Position numbers and translations under genes: made by a program
DNA from: UBA7803 sp040219935
GTDB taxonomy: Bacteria > Pseudomonadota > Gammaproteobacteria > Pseudomonadales > Azotimanducaceae
NCBI GenBank assembly: GCA_040219935.1
Contig: JAVJUA010000011.1
Location: 124,001 to 188,000 of the forward strand
Length of the DNA stretch: 64,000 nucleotides
Reading direction: 5' to 3'
In this document: positions 17,801 through 25,016 of the stretch, one piece after another
Layout: each line of letters opens with the position of its first letter
How positions within the stretch are numbered: position 1 is the first letter of the stretch
Notes under the pieces: model-generated
What the model was told of the DNA's origin: nothing
Databases searched by the model: none
What the model saw: only the letters and a program-made list of their open reading frames with translations

Positions 17801-18253
17801 GGCCAACACCGTCAGCGGCGCCGCGCTGCCGATCTGCAGTCGCTCCACCGACAGCTCGGTGAGCTCGATGTCCACGGGCATGAACGGCAGCGCCAGCGCC
17901 GGCGGCGGCCCGCCGTCGTCAGCGCTTTCCAGCAGCTCGACGACCACGGCAGCGGCCGCCACCCGATGCAGCTCCAGGCGGTTGTCGAACAGCAGCGGCT
18001 GCATGGACAGCGCTACCGCCAGCCGGTCGACGCGCACGCGCTGCCCCTCCAGTTCGAGCTCAAGGCGGCCCACCCGCACCTGGTCCCACAGGGTGCCGGA
18101 GACGTCCTGGAACCGCACCGGCAGGAAGCGCTCCGCCTGAGCCGCCAGGAACCGGGTGCCACCTTCGCTCGCGGCCAGGAACAGCACCGTGGACGCCAGC
18201 AGCGCCAGAAGCAGCAGCAGCGCGCCGAGCACGATGACCAGATGCCGCTTCAC
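14888..18253 (-). CDS. tamB: Translocation and assembly module inner-membrane protein TamB
   Basis: 1121 residues. An N-terminal signal-anchor (MKRHLVIVLGALLLLLALL) is followed by a very long beta-rich periplasmic region of repeated strands, ending in the DUF490/TamB C-terminal domain (TRALSFLVLGRDIDQSTAS, LGLSRSKGITGELMR, RYTYNTLSAVGAFLLRYSLT). TamB bridges the inner membrane to TamA and is implicated in outer-membrane protein assembly and lipid transport. The GTG start at 18253 overlaps the tamA stop (GTGA), which decides the start; the open frame upstream of it is inside tamA. It ends 21 bp from the convergent MFS gene. Confidence 0.95.
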   Translation of the reverse strand: MKRHLVIVLGALLLLLALLASTVLFLAASEGGTRFLAAQAERFLPVRFQDVSGTLWDQVRVGRLELELEGQRVRVDRLAVALSMQPLLFDNRLELHRVAAAAVVVELLESADDGGPPPALALPFMPVDIELTELSVERLQIGSAAPLTVLASAAWNRDGVTVRTLSVASDVVDAVVSGQLGGGGNPRLTLEVQWALPGTEWDGEGSLSGRVAEFTLSHELRGPVTVSARGRGSLAEVTRPELDLDVEVGDLSVAEIAIAGIAGRVYGTPDNLIADARASVVLPEREPFSVTVAAYGPVMGPLTLREVRADALGGQQEAQGSLGWDPSLRLFLGGIVTDVDLTALRDDVSGRLSAGFQFGYQDELLEISLQALSGTFNDRPVSGELTARQRDGGWLVDPLRLAVGDNVLSGRLDLQGSRIDLAATVAAADLGTLGLGVDGDAAGSVAVRGTWPDLDGQADLDSALLVGFGARLERTRLVAMLDGGRLDGALTADRVARDELALAGVRATAAGALDDLGWTLAWTEGRAAGALRWTDDARTITVRSAEVQALDQTWQLDDPARISQTDAGIELAPTCVSGGGARACVASFRLAEGAIDTSGVLERMPLGLVQPWLPVPLQGDGYVEGEWQVAGAPDAWRGEVRLLARQLAYVPAEDDPVKLPDLEAFGAIGGDMLTVRLTATDEAFALAGGVRLAPIAADGELVGTLSAAITDLSPLKVFDQRIETLGGSLNGLLTVSGTASAPRVEGRLRVADGSLGINDPDFALQAIDVDLRLDDAGTFDIAGSARQGEETLRLEGSGSGLFDDALAFRAAFTGRNLQAEHPDWEVRISPDINVTFANGRGRVRGRIEVPRAEVRLRTLPTSVPSRSDDVVVVGRDGAAPPPTTAFRTDVEIVLGNDVTLKALAITARLEGRLRARIDEAGRTNLSGTLDIAGGVLSAQGQTLTIESGSVVYNGPVTRPYIDLRAVRTIDTVTPSVKVGLHIRGDADNLTSSVFSEPAMSETRALSFLVLGRDIDQSTASSDSGQLMAAAINLGLSRSKGITGELMRMTGLDELSAMAEAQNSFAIVAGKRITDDLYVRYTYNTLSAVGAFLLRYSLTRRWHLEAQSGDNPAMDLLYSFEK

Positions 18254-19974
18254 AGATCCGGCCCCAAGCTGATGTGGATGCGCACGCTGCGGCTCGGATC
18301 GTCCAGCGGATGTGCCAGATCGAGCCGCAGCGGCCCCAGCGGTGAGAACCAGCGCACGCCGATGCCGACGCCGGTGCTGAAGTCGGGGGTGCCGTTGAAC
18401 GCCGAGCCGGTGTCGGCGAACAGCGCCACCGACCAGTTGGGCCGGATCAGGGCGTCCAGCTCGATGGAGCCGGTGAGCAGCCGCTTGCCGCCCACCACCT
18501 CGCCATTCTCTTCCGGGCCGAGCTCCTGATAGCCGTAGCCACGCACGCTGTTGTCGCCACCGGCGAAGAAGCGCACCTTGGGCGGCAGGTCTTCGAACTC
18601 GTTCTGCCACGTCCAGCCCGCCTGAGCGCGGCCGAGCACGCGGAAGCGCTTGCCGAGCGGCAGGATCTGGCGCGCCCGCAGGGTGGCCTGCATCAGGTCG
18701 TTATCGGACAGCAACGCCTTGGTGGCGCCGCGCACATCGAGGCTGAGCGAGTATCCGGACAGCGGCCGCGGCGTATCGATGGACGTGCTGCGGGTCCAGC
18801 TCGAGCCGAGCAGCAGCAGCTGCGAGCGGCCCTCCTGCTCCCCCACCTCGAAGTCCGACACGGTGTACTCGACGTAGTTGGTCTCGGCCCAGGAGCGGAA
18901 CCGGCGCTGGGTGCGACCCACGGTGACGCCGCGCTGCAGGTCTTCGAAGGTGTCGGTGTTCTCGTAGGTCACGTCGCCGCGCACGAACAGCCATTCGTGG
19001 GTCGGGTCGTCGTAGGGCAGCCGGTACTCGGCGCGCAGCTCACCGGAAACGGCCGAAACCAGCGACCGGAACTCGGCACGGTGCCCGGCATCGTTCACCC
19101 GCCGGTAGCGCAGGTCGAGCCGACCACGCGGGCCGGTATCGGTGGCATAGCCCGCGCCCACCAGCGCCGTGCGCCGGGTGCTGGCCGTGGCATTCACCGT
19201 TACCGGCACCTCGCCACCCTCACGTACCTCCAGATCGGGGGTCACCAGCACCCGATCAAAGTAGTCGCTCTCGATCAGGTTGCGATAGGTGAGGGTGAGG
19301 TGGTCGGCGTCATAGGGTTGGCCGGTCTGGAAACGCAGATAGCGGCGGAACAGGCCGTCGTCGAGCACGTCCTGGTCGATGTCGATGCGGCCCACGCGGT
19401 AGCGCTCGCCGCCGGTCAGGGTCAGCTCGATGTCGGCCTGGTTCGTCGCCGGGTCGACCTCGACCCGGTGGCGCGTGAACGCCGCATCGAAGTAGCCGAG
19501 CGCCTGGGCCACCTCCAGCAGATCGTCCTTGGCATCCTCGTAGCTGCCATGCGTGAACGGCTCTTCCGGCGCCAGCGGCAGCGCCCGCCTCGCCGCCAGC
19601 AACCGCGGCTCGCCGCCCAGCCCGCCCTCCACCACCAGGTCGACCCGGGCGATGCGCACCGGGTCGCCCGGGCTCACGGTGTAGGACGCCTGCCAGCAGT
19701 CGTCGTCCCAATCCAGCTCGGTGGCCACCTCGGCGTTGTAGTAGCCGAGCACCTCCATACCTCGCCGGATCTCGTCCGGCGCCTGACGGTGGCGCCGCTC
19801 CACCCACCAGCGCGGCGCGTCGCAGGGCAGGTCATCGATGCTGACCATGACCCGCAGCACGTCCCGCACGCCGTTGTCGACGCCGCGAATGGTCAGGTCC
19901 GGCCAGGCCGGCGCCGCCAGCAGCCAGATCGACAACACTGCGATGCCGCTGCCACGGCCGGTGAGGTTCCTCAA
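18250..19974 (-). CDS. tamA: Translocation and assembly module outer-membrane protein TamA
   Basis: 574 residues of the Omp85 family. A signal peptide (about 1-25) precedes POTRA domains (about 27-260), then a 16-strand barrel. The strand-6 loop motif is VRGYGYQELGP, the conserved VRGF/Y of BamA-type proteins. The barrel ends with GPLRLDLAHPL and a C-terminal strand ending GPDL, rather than the usual aromatic residue. Start is TTG at 19974; a GGGACGAAG stretch just upstream serves as ribosome-binding site and no ATG fits. tamB follows with a 4-bp overlap, so the pair is translationally coupled. Confidence 0.94.
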   Translation of the reverse strand: MRNLTGRGSGIAVLSIWLLAAPAWPDLTIRGVDNGVRDVLRVMVSIDDLPCDAPRWWVERRHRQAPDEIRRGMEVLGYYNAEVATELDWDDDCWQASYTVSPGDPVRIARVDLVVEGGLGGEPRLLAARRALPLAPEEPFTHGSYEDAKDDLLEVAQALGYFDAAFTRHRVEVDPATNQADIELTLTGGERYRVGRIDIDQDVLDDGLFRRYLRFQTGQPYDADHLTLTYRNLIESDYFDRVLVTPDLEVREGGEVPVTVNATASTRRTALVGAGYATDTGPRGRLDLRYRRVNDAGHRAEFRSLVSAVSGELRAEYRLPYDDPTHEWLFVRGDVTYENTDTFEDLQRGVTVGRTQRRFRSWAETNYVEYTVSDFEVGEQEGRSQLLLLGSSWTRSTSIDTPRPLSGYSLSLDVRGATKALLSDNDLMQATLRARQILPLGKRFRVLGRAQAGWTWQNEFEDLPPKVRFFAGGDNSVRGYGYQELGPEENGEVVGGKRLLTGSIELDALIRPNWSVALFADTGSAFNGTPDFSTGVGIGVRWFSPLGPLRLDLAHPLDDPSRSVRIHISLGPDL

Positions 19975-20118
19975 CTTCGTCCCTGCGATGCCCGATTGCG
20001 CGCCCCCGGAGCGGCCAGATAGCCTACCACGGCCCGTCTGCCGGGCTTTGGCTCCGAATGTGATTGGACCGCGCCGACGCCGAGGGTTTCGTCGGCTCTC
20101 AACTGGAAGGAATCGCGG

Positions 20119-20147
20119 TTGAAATCGGCCCGGCCAGCGGCTTAAAT
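20119..20147 (+). promoter_or_regulatory. tRNA-Phe promoter
   Basis: A -35 TTGAAA at 20119-20124 and a -10 TTAAAT at 20142-20147 are separated by exactly 17 bp. A G+C-rich discriminator follows, and the mature tRNA begins at 20163. This is a good sigma70 match with the layout of a stringently controlled stable-RNA promoter. Confidence 0.75.
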
Positions 20148-20162
20148 ACGCGGCTTGCTCCG

Positions 20163-20238
<76 letters not shown>

Positions 20239-20306
20239 CTTGACTTCACTGCACTGAACCTACCCACCGCGACCTGCCGACACGCGTCGGCACAGCGGCG
20301 CTGCGC

Positions 20307-20330
20307 GTTCGATTCTGCCCCTGGCCACCA
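20307..20330 (+). repeat. Second copy of tRNA-Phe 3' end (att-like site)
   Basis: A perfect 24-bp copy of the tRNA-Phe 3' end (T-arm, acceptor 3' strand and CCA), 92 bp after the original. Its right flank TACAC is shared with the third copy at 27681 but not with the tRNA itself. This is what is expected of an att site left by tandem integration or by a scar of a second element. A short CGCGT..CGGCA resemblance to the tRNA lies just upstream. Confidence 0.85.
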
Positions 20331-20393
20331 TACACATCGACCGTCGTTGACACCTGCTCCGGGGTGAATGGGTTGGGCGCGGGCCCGATCCGT

Positions 20394-20483
20394 CCCACCT
20401 CGAGTCAGCATCCGAACCAACCGGTTGGCCAGCGCTTGGACAACAGACTTTGCGACGTCGACGCCGATGGTCGTAGTATCCAT
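20394..20483 (-). pseudogene. Remnant of an IS110-family transposase
   Basis: The reading MDTTTIGVDVAKSVVQ matches the start of IS110-type DEDD transposases (compare the xxGVDxAKxVFQ start, which carries the first catalytic Asp). It continues directly into ALANRLVRMLTRGG, which looks like the C-terminal ALANKxARxxWxxLxRG segment of the same family, so about 300 internal codons appear deleted. After that the frame runs into the att repeat. Not functional. It lies between the two left att copies and the sigma-factor gene, and it may have taken part in rearranging the island's left end. Confidence 0.6.
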
Positions 20484-20606
20484 GCAATGAACTCCTCCAT
20501 GCCGAGTATTGCACCGGGCACTATGATGCCGATCCGATGGCGGGGGGAGTCGGTCTTATCAATGTACGCCTCGCAAGCGGACCTGATCCCTGCGCATTGA
20601 TCGGCC

Positions 20607-21152
20607 TTGAGCACCCAAGTCACACAACTGCTGATGCAATGGCGAACGGGCGACAAAGAGGCGTTGGATGAGCTGATGCCGCTGGTGTACGAGGATCTGA
20701 AGCGGGTCGCCTACCACAGGATTCACAGCCAGGCTTCACTCGGTGCCACCGACGTCGTTCACGAGGTCTACGCCCGCCTGGTAGCCGCGGAGGTCGAATG
20801 GCAGGATCGCGTCCACTTCTTCGCGATTTCCGCCAACATGATGCGCAATATTCTCGTCGACCACGCCCGCGCCAGGCATCGAGCGAAGCGCGGTGGAGAC
20901 TGGGCTGCCGTGACGTTCCGGGAAGAAGACCTGATCGGCGCCGAATCAGCCGAGGAGCTGCTCGCGTTGGATCGCGCGCTCGACGAACTCTCGGAGCTTG
21001 ATGAGCGGAAGGTGAAGGTGGTGGAGCTGCACTACTTCGCCGGCCTCAGTCAGACCGATATAGCGCAGGCCCTGGAGATCTCCATCGCAACGGTGGAGCG
21101 CGATCTGAAAATGTCACGAGCATTTCTGCAGAAGGCCCTCAGCGCGTCCTGA
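20607..21152 (+). CDS. ECF-type RNA polymerase sigma factor (Sigma70_ECF, ECF43-like)
   Basis: 181 residues with regions sigma2 (about 15-85, LMPLVYEDLKRVAYHRI, HFFAISANMMRNILVDHARA) and sigma4 (about 115-175, VVELHYFAGLSQTDIAQALE, a helix-turn-helix). This is the group (Pfam Sigma70_ECF; TIGR02999-like) usually encoded beside Ser/Thr kinases. In the studied ECF43 systems (EcfP/PknT of Vibrio, EcfK/PknS of Xanthomonas) the kinase phosphorylates a threonine in region 2 to switch the sigma factor on. Here Thr48 in GATDVVHEVYARLV is a candidate for that site; this is inference. The start is TTG at 20607; ATG at 20634 is possible. The kinase gene is convergent, 7 bp away. No anti-sigma gene is seen. 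Confidence 0.87.
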   Translation: MSTQVTQLLMQWRTGDKEALDELMPLVYEDLKRVAYHRIHSQASLGATDVVHEVYARLVAAEVEWQDRVHFFAISANMMRNILVDHARARHRAKRGGDWAAVTFREEDLIGAESAEELLALDRALDELSELDERKVKVVELHYFAGLSQTDIAQALEISIATVERDLKMSRAFLQKALSAS

Positions 21153-21159
21153 TCACCCG

Positions 21160-23658
21160 TTACTGCAGAGCTGCGATCTCCTCGCGCAATCGCACCACTT
21201 CCTCGTGGTCCGAGCCGAGGATCGGCTCGCGATAGGCGAGGATGTCCTGCATGAGAGCGTTGGCTTCATCCTCCCGCCCGGTCATGGCCAGAACCCGAGC
21301 CTGGGCCAATTCGCCGTGCAACCGGTTCGGATGGCCGGCGGGCTGGATTTCGCGCCGGAAGCTGATCGCCTCGTCGAGCAACGACTCGGCGAGATCGAGT
21401 CTGTTCAGCCCGGCCTGGGCAGTGGCCAGGTACTCCAGAGCATAGGCCCGCAGTTCGGATCGGCTGTCGCGGTCCCGATAGATCTCCACGGCCTGCTGCG
21501 CGGGTGCCAGCGCTTCCTGCCAGTCCTCTCTCGCGATTTGCAATTCGGCCAGGGTGGTCAGCGAATCCGCCGTCATCGGATGGCGGGCCCCGTAGTACGT
21601 CTCCCGCAGCGCCAGAGCCTGACGGATCAGCTCATCGGCGCGGTCCAACTCGCCGAGACTGGTGTAGATGGCGCCGGCCTCGTTGTAGTAATCCGCGACC
21701 TCCGGTCGTTGCGAATCGGAGGCCTCCAGAATGCGAGCCGCCTGTTCGACGTTCCGAGCCGCCTCGGGCAGACGGCCGAGAAATCGTAACATCACGCCGT
21801 AGTTATGCACGGAAGTGGCGTGAACCGGGGTGCCCGGCACCGTGGTCTCCGCGATCTGCGCGGCGCGCTTCATGTGGGGTTCCGCGTCGTCGTAACGTCC
21901 CTGCAAAGCCAGCGCGATGCCGATCAGCGAGTAGCTTCGGCCGACGTGCTCCTCCTCGGGATCGAGCACGCTCAGGCGAAGGGCCAGAGACTGCTCGGCC
22001 AGCTCGAGCGCTCTGTCCAGGTTGCCCGTTCTTCTTTCCAGGGTCGACAGGCTGTTCATCGTGTGCGCCATGGCCAGCTCGTTGCCGCTCTGGTTCTGGC
22101 GGTAGATCTCGAGCGCTTCCAGCATCTGGGCCCTTGCCTCGTCGTAGCGACCCATTTGCCGGAGCACCCGGCCGATGGTGGTCTGAATCGCCGCTCGCGT
22201 CACGGGATCCTCCTTCAGCGATTCCTGCAGCCGCTCCACGCCGATATCGATCAGCTCCCGCGCCGTGACGTCGGCGAGTCGAGATCGCGCCGGATCGGCG
22301 GCGACGAACAGGTCGGTCAGAAACTTGGCGTTGGCCTCGGCAATCCGCGCCTGCTTGCTGGCCTCCCGCTCGGCCGTGAGCGCCCGGTCGAGCGCGACCG
22401 CGTAGACGATCAACCCGACGATCATCGACGCGACTGCACCCGCCGCCAGCGCGCTCCCCGCCTGATGGCGCCGCACGAACTTGCGCAATCTGTAAACCCT
22501 GTTTGGCGGGCTGGCTTCGACTGGCTGATGGTTGAGATAGCGTTCGAGGTCATCGGCCAGATCGTTCGCGCCGGGATAGCGACGGTCCCGGTCCTTTTCG
22601 ATCGCGCGCATGACGATCCAGTCGAGATCCTCGCGGAGAATGCGCGACATCCGCGCGGGCGTCTCGGCGAGGGTCACGTCGAACGCCCCGGCGTCGAGCT
22701 GGGTGATCCGTCTGCTCGGCAGCTCCGGTTCGAGGTCGTGAATCATCCGGATGAGGGCGCTGGCGCCGGCGGCTCCGCGTTTGGCGAGCTCCAGCGGGGT
22801 GACGCCGGTCAAGAGTTCGTAGGTGATGACCCCCAGGCTGTAGACGTCGCTGCGGGTATCCACGTTGGCGCCCAGGGTGTCGGCCTGTTCGGGGCTCATG
22901 TAGTCCGGCGTGCCCATGACCTGACCGATCTGGGTGTGGATGGATTCGGGAGTCAGGGCGAGCGCAGATTTGGCGATGCCGAAATCGATGATCTTGACCT
23001 GGGCTTCGTCACTTCCGGTCGTCTTCACCAGCACGTTCGAAGGCTTCAGGTCGCGATGCAGAACCCCTTTCTGGTGCGCATGTGCCACGCCCCGGCAGAG
23101 CCTTACCACCAGCTTGAGACGCTCCACCACGTCGAGCTGCTGGGCCCTGCAGTACTCGTCGATAGGAAGTCCTTCTACCAGTTCCATGACGAAATAGGGC
23201 TGCCCGCTGCTCAGCGTGCCCGCGTCGTAGACTTTGGCGATGGCGTCGTTTTCCATCAGCGCCAGGGCCTGACGCTCGGATTCGAACCGGGCAATGACCA
23301 GCGGTGAGGCAACGGCGGTTCGCAAGACTTTTATGGCGACGTTCCGCTCGATCGGCGCGTGCTGCCTCGCCTGATAGACCTCGCCCATGCCGCCCCGACC
23401 GATCAGCGCTTCGACGACGTAGGCATCGATCCGGTCGCCTGGATTGAGCGCGGGCGCAGACGAGGACGCGGCCGCCGCGGCGCCGATGAGTTCGGTGATC
23501 GGCCGGCTCGGAGGTGCCTGGATGAGCGCCAGGACCTCGGCCCGAAGATCGGCGTCGTCCGTGCACAGCCGGTCCAGGGCCGCCTCGAACGCCGGACCCG
23601 TCAGGTCGGCAACCTCATGGTAGATCGCCTCGATCCGCTGAAACCTGGCTTTGTCCAT
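21160..23658 (-). CDS. Membrane Ser/Thr protein kinase with TPR-like repeats
   Basis: 832 residues. A short N-terminal helical region (1-75) precedes a Hanks-type kinase domain (about 78-375): GRGGMGEVYQARQ, invariant Lys110 in AIKVL, HRDLKPSN with catalytic Asp203, IDFG with Asp225, and GTPDYMSPEQ. A membrane helix lies at about 402-423 (AAGAVASMIVGLIVYAVAL). The C-terminal part (about 430-832) is a string of TPR-like helical pairs (RYDEARAQMLEALEIYRQN, LDRADELIRQALALRETYYG), predicted outside the cytosol if the kinase domain is inside. All catalytic residues are intact. It probably signals to the ECF sigma factor, encoded convergently 7 bp away. It is the second gene after the PDZ-protein gene (35-bp gap), on the same strand. 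Confidence 0.92.
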   Translation of the reverse strand: MDKARFQRIEAIYHEVADLTGPAFEAALDRLCTDDADLRAEVLALIQAPPSRPITELIGAAAAASSSAPALNPGDRIDAYVVEALIGRGGMGEVYQARQHAPIERNVAIKVLRTAVASPLVIARFESERQALALMENDAIAKVYDAGTLSSGQPYFVMELVEGLPIDEYCRAQQLDVVERLKLVVRLCRGVAHAHQKGVLHRDLKPSNVLVKTTGSDEAQVKIIDFGIAKSALALTPESIHTQIGQVMGTPDYMSPEQADTLGANVDTRSDVYSLGVITYELLTGVTPLELAKRGAAGASALIRMIHDLEPELPSRRITQLDAGAFDVTLAETPARMSRILREDLDWIVMRAIEKDRDRRYPGANDLADDLERYLNHQPVEASPPNRVYRLRKFVRRHQAGSALAAGAVASMIVGLIVYAVALDRALTAEREASKQARIAEANAKFLTDLFVAADPARSRLADVTARELIDIGVERLQESLKEDPVTRAAIQTTIGRVLRQMGRYDEARAQMLEALEIYRQNQSGNELAMAHTMNSLSTLERRTGNLDRALELAEQSLALRLSVLDPEEEHVGRSYSLIGIALALQGRYDDAEPHMKRAAQIAETTVPGTPVHATSVHNYGVMLRFLGRLPEAARNVEQAARILEASDSQRPEVADYYNEAGAIYTSLGELDRADELIRQALALRETYYGARHPMTADSLTTLAELQIAREDWQEALAPAQQAVEIYRDRDSRSELRAYALEYLATAQAGLNRLDLAESLLDEAISFRREIQPAGHPNRLHGELAQARVLAMTGREDEANALMQDILAYREPILGSDHEEVVRLREEIAALQ

Positions 23659-23693
23659 GTCGATCCCTGATCCGGCGCCGGTTTCGCCTGCTG

Positions 23694-24818
23694 CTACAAG
23701 TCCACTCGATTGAAGCGGGTCGGGAGTTCCAGGATCTCACCCTCCCTCCAGACCTGCACGACGGCCTCCTGACCCACGTATCGGGTGAGCAAGGAACCCC
23801 AGTTCGGCCCGACGCGCTCACTGTTGATGGCCATGATGACATCACCCTCCCAGATGTCCGCATCCCAGGCCGGGGTGTTGCCGACGACCTGAGTGACGAA
23901 TCGGCCGTGCCTGGACCCGATCGCGCGGCGCAGATTGGGCGGCGGGGTCTTGGTTATCGCGCCGAGAACCATTTTGCTGGTATCTGCCCGGCACCAGTAG
24001 GTTACCAGAACGTCGAACGTATCCTGCGTTTCCGTGATCAGCTGCGTGGTGAAGCTCTTGTTGCTGGTCGTCTGGTTCTCATGGAAGTCCGTGGTGGAGG
24101 TGCTGCTCGAAGAATTCAGCGACAGACTACCCTGGGTTCCGGTGCGCTCCCCCGAGCCGTCGCGGCCGACGGAAGTGGTTGCGCTCGTACTCGTTCCGAA
24201 GGTGTCCGTGAACGACGTGCCGGCGTTGTCGACCGTCGTCGTCGAGTCGTCCGCCAGCACGCGTTCGGCCAGTTGCTTCTGCTGCACGCCGATCCACTTG
24301 TTCTGGACCACGACGGCGGCGGCGCCGATGAAGCGGGCCTGATCCTGCGGCAATCCGCCTGGATGGTTCTCCCGGTGCCAGTTGCCGAAGCGCCTGTGAA
24401 CGCTTTGGACCGACGATTGGTCGAGCTGAGACATGCTGGTGAAGTGCGGCTGTTCGTGCAGTGGCTTTGGCATTTCCGAGCTCTTGAAGGCCGAGTAGCC
24501 AACCATGATCAGGCCGCGGGCCGACATCTCCGCCACGGTCGCATCCATGTCGTTGGTCGTCAGCAGTTCCGGTTCGTACCAGTACTGCTTGCGATACCGT
24601 CGCTTCTCCCATTGATCCCAGGTGAGCTGCGGAATCTCCGTGATGACGAAGGGCGCGTCCGTGCCGACCACACGCGTGTACTTGCTGTTGTACAGGCCGA
24701 CCGTCAGGCGATGGCGGTTCTGATCGGCATGTGCGGTCGTCGGCACGACGCTGAGACCGATCGAACCGGCGGCGGCAAGCAGCAAGGCCGTGGCAGCCAA
24801 GCTTCTGATCGCATTCAT
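23694..24818 (-). CDS. Exported PDZ-domain protein of the island
   Basis: 374 residues. A signal peptide ends near residue 31 (PTTAHA-DQ). The middle has no family I recognise; it contains WDQWEKRRYRKQYWYEPELL, a Lys/Gln-rich stretch and a long Ser/Thr-rich linker (about 190-260, many S, T and G). The C-terminal 70 residues are a PDZ domain (GRFVTQVVGNTPAWDADIW, EGDVIMAINSERVG). No protease active site is visible, so it is more likely a binding or sensor protein. The ATG at 24818 has a strong AGGAGAG ribosome-binding site, which decides the start. It leads the operon with the kinase gene and diverges from the repeat-protein gene. Confidence 0.75.
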   Translation of the reverse strand: MNAIRSLAATALLLAAAGSIGLSVVPTTAHADQNRHRLTVGLYNSKYTRVVGTDAPFVITEIPQLTWDQWEKRRYRKQYWYEPELLTTNDMDATVAEMSARGLIMVGYSAFKSSEMPKPLHEQPHFTSMSQLDQSSVQSVHRRFGNWHRENHPGGLPQDQARFIGAAAVVVQNKWIGVQQKQLAERVLADDSTTTVDNAGTSFTDTFGTSTSATTSVGRDGSGERTGTQGSLSLNSSSSTSTTDFHENQTTSNKSFTTQLITETQDTFDVLVTYWCRADTSKMVLGAITKTPPPNLRRAIGSRHGRFVTQVVGNTPAWDADIWEGDVIMAINSERVGPNWGSLLTRYVGQEAVVQVWREGEILELPTRFNRVDL

Positions 24819-24905
24819 TTTTTCTCTCCTGTGACGATGAGAGTCGCTGTCCCGGCGGCGGCAGATGGCCGACCGTCCTATGGAGAAAATCGTCGATCGA
24901 CCCTC

Positions 24906-24955
24906 GAACCCCTCATCGGCCGTGCAGCACGAATGTTCTCGACGGTGAGGGGTTC
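24906..24955. promoter_or_regulatory. Inverted repeat in the divergent promoter region
   Basis: GAACCCCTCA (24906-24915) and TGAGGGGTTC (24946-24955) form perfect 10-bp arms 30 bp apart. They are centred in the 198-bp gap between the PDZ-protein start and the repeat-protein start. It could be an operator or paired sites for a shared regulator; no known consensus is matched. Confidence 0.5.
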
Positions 24956-25016
24956 CTCGCACGCTTATCGATCTACCGAATGCAAGCAACCACTTCCGCA
25001 ATCGGGGAACGCCATC

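Noticed and set aside
20307..20330. tRNA gene at the second att copy
   Set aside because: No matching D-arm or anticodon arm lies upstream.
21805..23307. 500-codon plus-strand frame opposite the kinase gene
   Set aside because: The kinase motifs on the minus strand are complete; the antisense has no family features.
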